64,000 nt of DNA from Erginobacter sp964587835. Lineage in GTDB: Bacteria; Auribacterota; Erginobacteria; Erginobacterales; Erginobacteraceae. This document shows, one piece after another, positions 58,091 to 64,000 of this stretch. Location: the NCBI GenBank assembly GCA_964587835.1, contig CAZPMN010000010.1, positions 13,880 through 77,879 of the forward strand. The letters run 5' to 3'. A model generated the notes under the pieces. The model ran no database searches. It saw only the letters and a program-made list of their open reading frames with translations, and was not told the origin of the DNA. The stretch's first letter is position 1. Each line of letters begins with the position of its first letter. The translations under genes were made by a program, and so were the position numbers.

Positions 58091-60199
58091 ATGAATACGA
58101 TTATCCGGCGGAACGATAATGGATGGATGATTACCTGGTTGTCGGCCGGTATCATCTTTGCCGCTACCGAGCTGCTGTTCAATGCTCTGTTCGGGGATTT
58201 TCCCATATTCTTCTTCCGGAGCGGGGACCCCCTGATCATCATTCCGTTCGGGGCTTTAGGAGAGATGGGGGTATGGCTGGGCCTGGCGCTTCTCCTGGGC
58301 GGATTGGTGGAAACCTTCCGTCGCCTGCTGGGAGGGGCACCTGCCTGGCATACCGGTTTGCTTCTGACTGCCTCCTTGTGGCTGGAGATCTATGTCATTA
58401 CCAAGTTGGTGGATCTCGCCCTGCGGGACGGGATATTCAAGGAGCCGTTCATTGATCCCGATCTAATGCCCTCGGAATATTCCCTCGTCTCCATACTGGG
58501 GGTCCTCGGCTTGCTGGCTCTGGTCCTGGGGATAGCGGTTTCCCTCTCCCGCCGGCAAGCCAGCCGGGAGGTGCTGCGGAGGGATACGGTCCGGATCGGT
58601 ATCTTCGTCTTCCTTCTGGCGGCGGTCTATGCCCTGTGCTACCAACGGTGGGTAGCCGATTTCAGTTGGCCGGTATCCTTCCCCTGGCTCCAGGTCGGGG
58701 CGCTGATCCTGGCGACCCTGGCCGGGGGATTCTTTCTGCTCCGCCGACAGTGGGGGATCTCCCGCCTGGCCGGAGTGCTGTTCCTGGCCGCGGCCGCCGC
58801 CGAGATCCTGCTGGCCGCTTGGTACTCCATACCCGCCGGCCCCGCTCACCCCGACATCGTGGTTTCTCTCTGGGACACTGCCCGGGCCGACCGGATGTCT
58901 CTCTACGGGTACCCCTCCCCCACCACCCCGTTCCTGGATTCCCTCTCTCCCCACGCCGTCATCTTCGATTACGCTTACAGCCCCGCCAACTCCACCTATC
59001 CCTCCCATATCACCTATTTCACCGGGAAGAGTTACCGGGCTCATAATTACCAGGGCGGGAGCACGGAGGAGATTCGCCGCTACCGGGCCGAATCCACTCT
59101 CCCCGGCCGGCTGAAGGAACTCGGCTACCATACCGCCCTGGTCTCCGAGAATTTGTGGGTGGTCGAGCTGGACAACGGTTTCGACGAGGTCAGGTACTAC
59201 CCGAGGCAGCTGGCGTGTTTCGATCCATTTGAGCAGGCCGTCTATTCCTGCCGGTTCGATAGGCCGCCGTCGTTCTGGAAGTACTACGGCTCCTTCCTGG
59301 GGAGACATCTGGTGGACGCGGTGCGCTATGGCGGTGACGGTTTCTACAAGGAGACTCTGGACCGGATTCAACTTCGTCTGGTCCAGAAATTGTTTGTCCG
59401 CTCCCGTCGTCTTGGGCCTCTTTTTGTATTCTTTAACTGGATGAACGTCCACGAACGTTATCATCCCTTCGGGCCGTGGTCGGCGCAATCGACTTCTCTG
59501 GACTACGATTTGGGCGGGGAATACGATCTGGCGCTCCGCCAGGCTGACAGCAGGTTCGGTGAACTCCACCGCCAGATTCGTTCCTGGGACCGGCGGCGGG
59601 GGAGGGACACCCTGGTCATTATGACTTCGGATCACGGGGAGTTTCTGGGGGAATACAACCTCTTTCACCACCGCCATTCGCTCTTCCCCCCCGTCCTCAG
59701 GGTGCCCCTGGTGCTGTATCACCCCGACATCGAAGGCCCCGTTCGGGTGGAGCAGTCGGTGTCGATGACCGGCTTCCGTAAACTGGTCGAGATGCTGGCT
59801 CAGACCCCCGAGCTGATCCAGGCAAGGGTTATCTCGGATATTATGGCCGGCCCCGGAGTCGTTATCTCCGAGGATAGCCACCTCCCGCCGGGAAAGGGGA
59901 ACTACGTCTGGACCTATACGGTAATCGACGGCGAAAAGCAGTACGTGAAGGACGAATTTGTGCAGTATCGCCGCAACACCACCTGGCCCCGGGATCGCGC
60001 CCGGGTACTGTTCGCCCGGGACCGTTTTATCGGCGCCGCCGCCGTAGCGGAAGGTCAGGATGATGAGGATTTTTCTCCCTACGAGCAGATATACTCCGGG
60101 TATCTCCAGGCCATACCGGAGCAGAAACTTGCCCCGCCTTCGCCGGAAGAAAGTGTACAAATCAGAAGAAAACTCAAGGCCCTGGGTTACCTGGACTGA
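58091..60199 (+). CDS. Membrane sulfatase/phosphotransferase-like protein (alkaline phosphatase superfamily)
   Basis: A 702-residue protein with about seven membrane helices over the first 255 residues and an extracytoplasmic sulfatase-fold domain. The first motif is VVSLWDTARADRMSLYGY near residue 260; the nucleophile region is ANSTYPSHITYFTG, again with Thr in the formylglycine position; TSDHGEFLGEYNLFHH is near residue 515. The C-terminus ends in LKALGYLD, as the protein at 42562 ends in LRAMGYLR. The two are paralogues. A role in adding a phospho-substituent to heptose or lipid is inferred from the Thr and the location between heptose genes. The ribosome binding site is weak. Confidence 0.83.
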   Translation: MNTIIRRNDNGWMITWLSAGIIFAATELLFNALFGDFPIFFFRSGDPLIIIPFGALGEMGVWLGLALLLGGLVETFRRLLGGAPAWHTGLLLTASLWLEIYVITKLVDLALRDGIFKEPFIDPDLMPSEYSLVSILGVLGLLALVLGIAVSLSRRQASREVLRRDTVRIGIFVFLLAAVYALCYQRWVADFSWPVSFPWLQVGALILATLAGGFFLLRRQWGISRLAGVLFLAAAAAEILLAAWYSIPAGPAHPDIVVSLWDTARADRMSLYGYPSPTTPFLDSLSPHAVIFDYAYSPANSTYPSHITYFTGKSYRAHNYQGGSTEEIRRYRAESTLPGRLKELGYHTALVSENLWVVELDNGFDEVRYYPRQLACFDPFEQAVYSCRFDRPPSFWKYYGSFLGRHLVDAVRYGGDGFYKETLDRIQLRLVQKLFVRSRRLGPLFVFFNWMNVHERYHPFGPWSAQSTSLDYDLGGEYDLALRQADSRFGELHRQIRSWDRRRGRDTLVIMTSDHGEFLGEYNLFHHRHSLFPPVLRVPLVLYHPDIEGPVRVEQSVSMTGFRKLVEMLAQTPELIQARVISDIMAGPGVVISEDSHLPPGKGNYVWTYTVIDGEKQYVKDEFVQYRRNTTWPRDRARVLFARDRFIGAAAVAEGQDDEDFSPYEQIYSGYLQAIPEQKLAPPSPEESVQIRRKLKALGYLD

Positions 60200-60392
60200 T
60201 ATTTACGGGGTGCTTTCACCGATTTCTGCTTGCTCGATTTATACTTGAAGGTTGACTGCCACGAGGTTATTGCCTATTCTCCCCGGGGCCGATCAGCCGG
60301 GCCTGATGGCCGTTTCCCGGAGCCAACCGGGCTCCCGGCCGGCCTGGAGAAATCGTGTCGATCACGAGCAGACAAACAGAGCCGGTCAAGAG

Positions 60393-61391
60393 ATGATCAT
60401 CACCAGGACACCTTTTCGGATCACCCTGGGAGGGGGGGGGACCGATCTCTCTTCCTACTACTCCCGATATGGGGGATTCATCTTCGCCGCCGGGATTGCG
60501 AAGTATATGTACATTGATGTCAACCAGCCATTTGACGGGCTGGTCCGGGTCAAGTACTCCCAATCCGAGACGGTGGAGACGGCGGGGGAGATCCAGCACG
60601 ACATCGCCCGGGAAGCCCTGAAGCTGAGGGGGATCGAACGGGGGATCGAGGTGGTCTCGATCGCCGATATCCCGGCCGGGACCGGCCTGGGTTCCTCCAG
60701 TTGCTACACGGTGGGGCTCCTGAACGCCCTCCACGCCTTCAACTCCGATCACATCTCCCTCTCCGACCTGGCCGAGGAGGCCTGCCGGCTGGAGATCGAC
60801 ATCCTCGGCGGTCCGCTGGGAAAGCAGGATGCCTATATGGCCGCCTACGGGGGAATGACCGTTTTGGAGATCGAGCGGGACGGGAAGGTGCGGGTTAGAA
60901 CCGCGCGCGTCTCGGAAGACTGCATCGACGAACTGAACCGCAACCTCCTCTTCTTCTATACCCACACCACCCACGACTCGGCCTCCATCCTCACCGACCA
61001 GCGGAGCGGGGTGGACCAGGACGAGAAGCAGATCGTGGAGAGTATGCACCGGATCAAGGAGATCGGATACCGGGTCCTGGAGGCGGTGGAGGGGGCCAAC
61101 CTCTCCGAGGTCGGGCGGCTCTTCGACCTGCATTGGGAATATAAGAAAAAGCTGTCGGCGAAGATGACCAACCCCCGCTTCGAGGAGATATATCGGATCG
61201 CCCGGGAGAACGGGGCCCTGGGGGGGAAGATCTCCGGGGCCGGCGGGGGGGGGTTCTTTGTCTTCTATGTCGAGAAGGAACACCGGAAGTTCAAGGACAA
61301 GATGACGGAACTGGGTCTGCGGCCGATGCGCTACCGGTTCGACTTCGGGGGCTCCAAGGTCCTGGTCAACTTCCGCGACGCTTCCTTCTGA
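60393..61391 (+). CDS. hddA: GHMP kinase, D-glycero-D-manno-heptose 7-phosphate kinase-like
   Basis: A 332-residue GHMP-family kinase. It has RTPFRITLGGGGTDLSSYY at the N-terminus, the phosphate-binding PAGTGLGSSSCYTVGLL near residue 101, and KISGAGGGGFFVFY near residue 282. These are the family hallmarks of HddA. I start at the ATG at 60393 since the conserved sequence begins there; the frame is open about 140 bases further upstream. It would phosphorylate heptose 7-phosphate at position 1. The stop codon TGA is part of a TGACAGGAT repeat start. Confidence 0.9.
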   Translation: MIITRTPFRITLGGGGTDLSSYYSRYGGFIFAAGIAKYMYIDVNQPFDGLVRVKYSQSETVETAGEIQHDIAREALKLRGIERGIEVVSIADIPAGTGLGSSSCYTVGLLNALHAFNSDHISLSDLAEEACRLEIDILGGPLGKQDAYMAAYGGMTVLEIERDGKVRVRTARVSEDCIDELNRNLLFFYTHTTHDSASILTDQRSGVDQDEKQIVESMHRIKEIGYRVLEAVEGANLSEVGRLFDLHWEYKKKLSAKMTNPRFEEIYRIARENGALGGKISGAGGGGFFVFYVEKEHRKFKDKMTELGLRPMRYRFDFGGSKVLVNFRDASF

Positions 61392-62239
61392 CAGGATGGT
61401 TGAATTGGTAACCCCCAACCTCACCCCCTTTTTTTTGACAGGATAACAGGATTTACAGGATGGGGGATTAGAGTTGGGAGAGCATAATTCTTCGAATTTA
61501 TGCTGATGTTGATATACCAAGGAACACAAAAATAGAGCAACCTCTCGAGAAACAGTCATTGCGAGCGGAGCTCAGTCGGTCTGGCAGACCGCCTGACGGA
61601 GAAGCAATCTCATACCGCTCACAATTTTGGCTATATCCGTATTTCTCAAAGCCGATTGGTTGCCTTAATCATTGATGGATGGACATTGAAGGCAATTTGT
61701 AGTGCAAAATCAGGGGGAAATTTGATCAAGGTCATCTTTTACCCTGCGGATAGAGAAATTTATCATCATCCGGCTTGAAATTGTAACGCCCCCTGCGGGG
61801 GCTCTAAGTTATTTTTGTCGATCCAATACCACGGGCTGAAGCCCGTGGCTAATAGAAGTAACGCCCCCTGCGGGGGCTACTTAGCCTGATTCTACGCAAC
61901 TACTGCATAATCTAAGCCCGCACAGCGGGCGATACATTCTTAGCCACGGGCGTCAGCCCGTGGAATAAAGATACAAAATCATTAGAGAGCCCCCGCAGGG
62001 GGCGGCACATCATTCACCCATTGTTTATCGAGACTTTATAGTCTTGTTGGGAAATCCGGATTGAGCCACGATTGTAGATTGCTTCGTCGGTCCGAAAGCT
62101 TTAGGGCCTCCTCGCAATGACCGGTTGTTCTATTTGTATGCCTACGAGTAATAACATACTTCACAAAACCATTACCCGAATCTCCGGATATACCAATAAA
62201 AACTATCCTGTAGATCCTGTTATCCTGTCTAAAATAAGC
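61392..62239. other. Gene-free repeat block with nested arms
   Basis: This 848-bp gap has no convincing gene. Outermost are ACAGGAT triple units at 61437-61461 and, inverted, 62205-62229. Inside them are the arms of a GTCATTGCGAG palindrome at 61555-61613 and 62076-62121. Inside those, 61620-61780 is unremarkable AT-rich sequence and 61788-62004 is a series of six short hairpins. The block lies between two genes of one pathway. Confidence 0.75.
61788..62004. repeat. Series of six short GC hairpins (REP-like)
   Basis: The hairpins are GCCCCCTGCGGGGGC at 61788 and again near 61863, CCACGGGCTGAAGCCCGTGG near 61830, GCCCGCACAGCGGGC near 61916, CCACGGGCGTCAGCCCGTGG near 61944, and GCCCCCGCAGGGGGC near 61989. 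They are spaced about 30-50 bp apart, in mirrored order: the outer ones are alike and the inner ones are alike. Confidence 0.85.
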
Positions 62240-62761
62240 ATGAAAAGGGCGGTTTTTCTCGACCGGGACGGGGTGATCAACCGGGTGCGGGTCAGGGACG
62301 GCAAACCGTATTCGCCCCGGAAGGCGGCGGATCTTGAGTTCATCCGAGGGATAGAGAAACTTGTCGTCGCGCTCAAGACTGCCGGTTATCTTGTGATCGT
62401 GGTGACCAACCAGCCGGATGTGGCCCGGGGTCTGGTTTCCCGGAGTGAAGTCGATCTGATGAATGATATGGTCCGGGAGAAACTGCCGGTCGATGAGATC
62501 CGGGTCTGTTTTCACGATGACGGGGATGGCTGCGACTGCCGCAAGCCCCGCCCGGGAATGCTTCGGTCCGCGGCGGAGAAGTGGGGGATTGACCTCGCCC
62601 GATCGTTCATAGTCGGGGATACCTGGCGGGATATGGAGGCGGGCCGCCGGGCCGGGTGCCGGACCATCCTGGTTGATGCCGCTTACAACCGAGAGGTCAA
62701 GAGTGATCACCGGGTTGGGAGTCTCCGGGAGGCCCTAGGCATTATCCGGGGTGGGATCTGA
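62240..62761 (+). CDS. gmhB: D-glycero-D-manno-heptose 1,7-bisphosphate 7-phosphatase
   Basis: A 173-residue HAD phosphatase. The nucleophile motif is FLDRDGVINR at residues 6-15; VVTNQPDVARG is motif II near residue 55; CFHDDGDGCDCRKPRPGM has the Cys and His ligands of the zinc site characteristic of GmhB; GDTWRDMEAG is motif IV. I start at the ATG at 62240. The leader is the same 68-bp repeat found upstream of 8157, so the native promoter may have been displaced. Confidence 0.93.
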   Translation: MKRAVFLDRDGVINRVRVRDGKPYSPRKAADLEFIRGIEKLVVALKTAGYLVIVVTNQPDVARGLVSRSEVDLMNDMVREKLPVDEIRVCFHDDGDGCDCRKPRPGMLRSAAEKWGIDLARSFIVGDTWRDMEAGRRAGCRTILVDAAYNREVKSDHRVGSLREALGIIRGGI

Positions 62762-62804
62762 ACCCAAGTCATATGTATCAAGTAAGGCATAAACTCGTTG
62801 GCTG

Positions 62805-62925
62805 GTCATTGCGAGGAGGCCCGAAAGCTTTCGGGCCGACGAAGCAATCTGAAATTAGCGCTCAGGGAGAGATTGCTTCTCCGTCAGGCGACCTGCCGGA
62901 TCGACTGAGCTACGCTCGCAATGAC
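62805..62925. repeat. GTCATTGCGAG-type palindrome, full copy
   Basis: The left arm runs from GTCATTGCGAG through the small hairpin GGCCCGAAAGCTTTCGGGCC to GAAGCAATCTG. A 20-bp loop follows, then AGATTGCTTC back to GCTCGCAATGAC. It lies in the gap between gmhB and the isomerase gene, just before a promoter-like sequence. Confidence 0.88.
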
Positions 62926-62926
62926 A

Positions 62927-62954
62927 TTGTTCGGAAATGCAATCTATATTATAC
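62927..62954 (+). promoter_or_regulatory. Possible promoter of the isomerase gene
   Basis: TTGTTC at 62927-62932 and TTATAC at 62949-62954 are 16 bp apart. The pair begins directly after the palindrome, and transcription would start within about ten bases of the ATG at 62969, so the leader would be very short. Confidence 0.35.
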
Positions 62955-62968
62955 CCTGGTTAATAACT

Positions 62969-63568
62969 ATGGAATATATCCGAGAACATCTCGCGGAAAC
63001 AAAGAAGATAATCGACCGCATCGACGCCGGTGCGATTCAGAAGATAATCCTTGGTCTTAAGAAGATCAGGGATAACGGGGGGCGGTTGTTCCTGCTCGGG
63101 GTGGGAGGAGGGGCGGGTATGGCTTCCCACGCGGTCAACGACTTCCGGAAGATCGCCGGGATCGAAGCTTACACGCCCGTCGACAACGTCTCCGAGCTGA
63201 CCGCCCGGGTCAATGACGACGGTTGGGAAGGGGTCTTTCGGGAATGGCTCAAGGTCAGCCGGCTCCGGAATACGGATGGAATTTTCGTCTTCTCGGTGGG
63301 GGGAGGGGACGCGGAACGGGGGATCAGCGCCAACATCGTAGAGGCTCTTAAGTACGCGGGGGAGGTCGGGGCGAAGGTCTTCGGGATCGTCGGCCGGGAC
63401 GGTGGGTACACCGCCCGGGTTGCCGAGGCCTGCGTGGTGATCCCCCCGGTCAACCCGGAGAGCGTCACCCCCCACACCGAAGCCTTCCAGTCGGTCCTGA
63501 CCCACCTGATCGTCTCCCACCCGGATCTTAAAAAACAAAAAATGAAATGGGAGTCTGAGGGGCGGTGA
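62969..63568 (+). CDS. gmhA: Phosphoheptose isomerase (SIS domain)
   Basis: A 199-residue SIS-domain protein that fits sedoheptulose 7-phosphate isomerases of capsule and S-layer clusters: FLLGVGGGAGMASHAVNDFRK is the sugar-phosphate loop region (I give it in pieces: FLLGVGGGAG, then MASHAVNDFRK, near residues 40-58), followed by NVSELTARVNDDGW and FVFSVGGGDAERG, with PHTEAFQSVLTHLIVSH at the end. The family usually has GGSAA in the loop, where this protein has GGGAG, a change at a phosphate-contacting Ser. I use the ATG at 62969; an upstream ATG at 62921 would translate repeat sequence. It makes heptose 7-phosphate, the first step of the pathway. Confidence 0.88.
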   Translation: MEYIREHLAETKKIIDRIDAGAIQKIILGLKKIRDNGGRLFLLGVGGGAGMASHAVNDFRKIAGIEAYTPVDNVSELTARVNDDGWEGVFREWLKVSRLRNTDGIFVFSVGGGDAERGISANIVEALKYAGEVGAKVFGIVGRDGGYTARVAEACVVIPPVNPESVTPHTEAFQSVLTHLIVSHPDLKKQKMKWESEGR

Positions 63569-63613
63569 CCAGTAATCGGTAATCAGTAATCGGTAATCAG
63601 TGAGCAGTAATCA
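63565..63613. repeat. Heptad repeat arm overlapping a stop codon
   Basis: Seven 7-bp units run GTGACCA, GTAATCG, GTAATCA, GTAATCG, GTAATCA, GTGAGCA and GTAATCA. The first provides the TGA stop of the isomerase gene. No inverse arm follows within the window. Confidence 0.85.
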
Positions 63614-63822
63614 GTCGGCTCGGGCCTGCCCTGATATAGGTTGTCACAATTTGAAGGTAGGTTCAGCAATAGCAAGTGACAACTTTACTACAGGACGAGA
63701 AAATCGAGCATTTGATATGTCTGGTTCACCAGACATATGTCTGGTAGATTAGACACAAGATAAGCATAAGAATGCTTGTTGTGATAAGGCCGCCCGGCAG
63801 AAAGAACCCCGTTCTCTTTTTG

Positions 63823-63870
63823 GTCATTGCGAGGTTCCGGAGCGAAGCGGAGGGGCCGAAGCAATCTCAA
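63823..63870. repeat. GTCATTGCGAG-type left arm, partner degraded
   Basis: It runs from GTCATTGCGAG through CGGAGCGAAGCGGAGG to GAAGCAATCTCAA. A shortened inverse piece (GTTGAGATCGCGTCGTCCC) is at 63901-63919, so the right arm seems cut short by the palindrome that follows. Confidence 0.8.
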
Positions 63871-63920
63871 CCTGGTAAAAGCACGCCATTCTGTCCATAA
63901 GTTGAGATCGCGTCGTCCCT

Positions 63921-63948
63921 TAACCCGATTTATTCATAAATCGGGTTA
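63921..63948. repeat. Perfect palindrome, 12-bp arms
   Basis: The arms are TAACCCGATTTA and TAAATCGGGTTA around TTCA. The stretch CCCGATTTATTCAT differs in one base from the IS1380 end CCCGAATTATTCAT at 31083. Confidence 0.9.
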
Positions 63949-64000
63949 TTGAAAATTAGGTTGCCCGGAAATCTATGAGCAAGAGAAAAGGTGTAAGTAC

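Larger units (their letters stand above)
63569..64000. other. Gene-free right end of the window
   Basis: The last 432 bp hold a heptad arm, an AT-rich part with a small ATGTCTGG-CCAGACAT inverted repeat near 63715-63745, a GTCATTGCGAG arm at 63823, and the palindrome at 63921. I see no gene. Confidence 0.6.

Noticed and set aside
61788..62004. Regularly spaced hairpins as a CRISPR array
   Set aside because: The hairpins differ from one another and are mirrored in order; a CRISPR has one direct repeat and unique spacers.
1..64000. tRNA or rRNA genes
   Set aside because: I inspected the gaps between genes and saw no cloverleaf-like or rRNA sequence; a covariance-model scan would be needed to exclude a small RNA.

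Overview
This GC-rich window reads as one very large surface-glycan locus from a Gram-negative-type, probably uncultured bacterium. The evidence for this is a set of genes for nucleotide-activated heptose, a heptosyltransferase-type glycosyltransferase, dolichol-phosphate-mannose-synthase-like enzymes, eight big polytopic membrane proteins of the GT-C or YfhO type, acyltransferase and esterase partners, and phosphotransferase-like membrane proteins. The abundance of orphan small genes (GxxExxY, four-helix bundle) and of interspersed palindromic repeats is in the style of candidate phyla such as Omnitrophota and relatives. That placement is an inference from gene style only; no rRNA or ribosomal marker is present to test it.

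Layout. 0-5.3 kb: two tandem paralogous membrane proteins on the minus strand, then a split transketolase pair. 5.3-12 kb: four radical SAM enzymes, a GT2 glycosyltransferase and two small orphan genes, each lying between repeat arms. 12-31 kb: YfhO-type and GT-C-type membrane proteins, three DegT aminotransferases, an epimerase, a fifth radical SAM enzyme, an MBOAT acyltransferase divergent from an SGNH hydrolase, a decayed HEPN gene beside an intact nucleotidyltransferase, and a chimeric methyltransferase remnant. 31.1-32.8 kb: an IS1380-family insertion sequence whose transposase carries an amber codon. 32.8-47.4 kb: more GT-C or YfhO proteins, a methyltransferase, a sixth radical SAM enzyme, two more SGNH proteins, a membrane phosphotransferase-like protein and a second GT2. 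47.5-56.9 kb: a tight eight-gene operon behind a good sigma-70 promoter, with five radical SAM enzymes, a GT9 glycosyltransferase, a phosphodiesterase-like membrane protein and an epimerase. 57.3-63.6 kb: a heptose activation set (nucleotidyltransferase, kinase, phosphatase, isomerase) with a membrane phosphotransferase-like gene inside it.

How it may work. The heptose genes, aminotransferases and epimerases would make activated sugars; GT2, GT9 and GT-C proteins would assemble them on lipid carriers; MBOAT, SGNH and alkaline-phosphatase-superfamily proteins would decorate the product outside the membrane. The unusual part is the eleven radical SAM enzymes. At least five share a C-terminal twin-cysteine motif followed by a hydrophobic, Trp-containing tail, which suggests membrane-associated radical chemistry on a lipid-linked sugar or on the lipid. 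That function is inferred and not shown.

The second theme is repeats. At least five families of arm-loop-arm palindromes occur between genes. One family, built of 7-bp units, supplies stop codons to neighbouring genes, lies in frame inside two membrane-protein genes, and has a four-helix-bundle gene in the loop of one copy. A 437-bp element with inverted ends and a 5-bp target duplication interrupts the HEPN gene.
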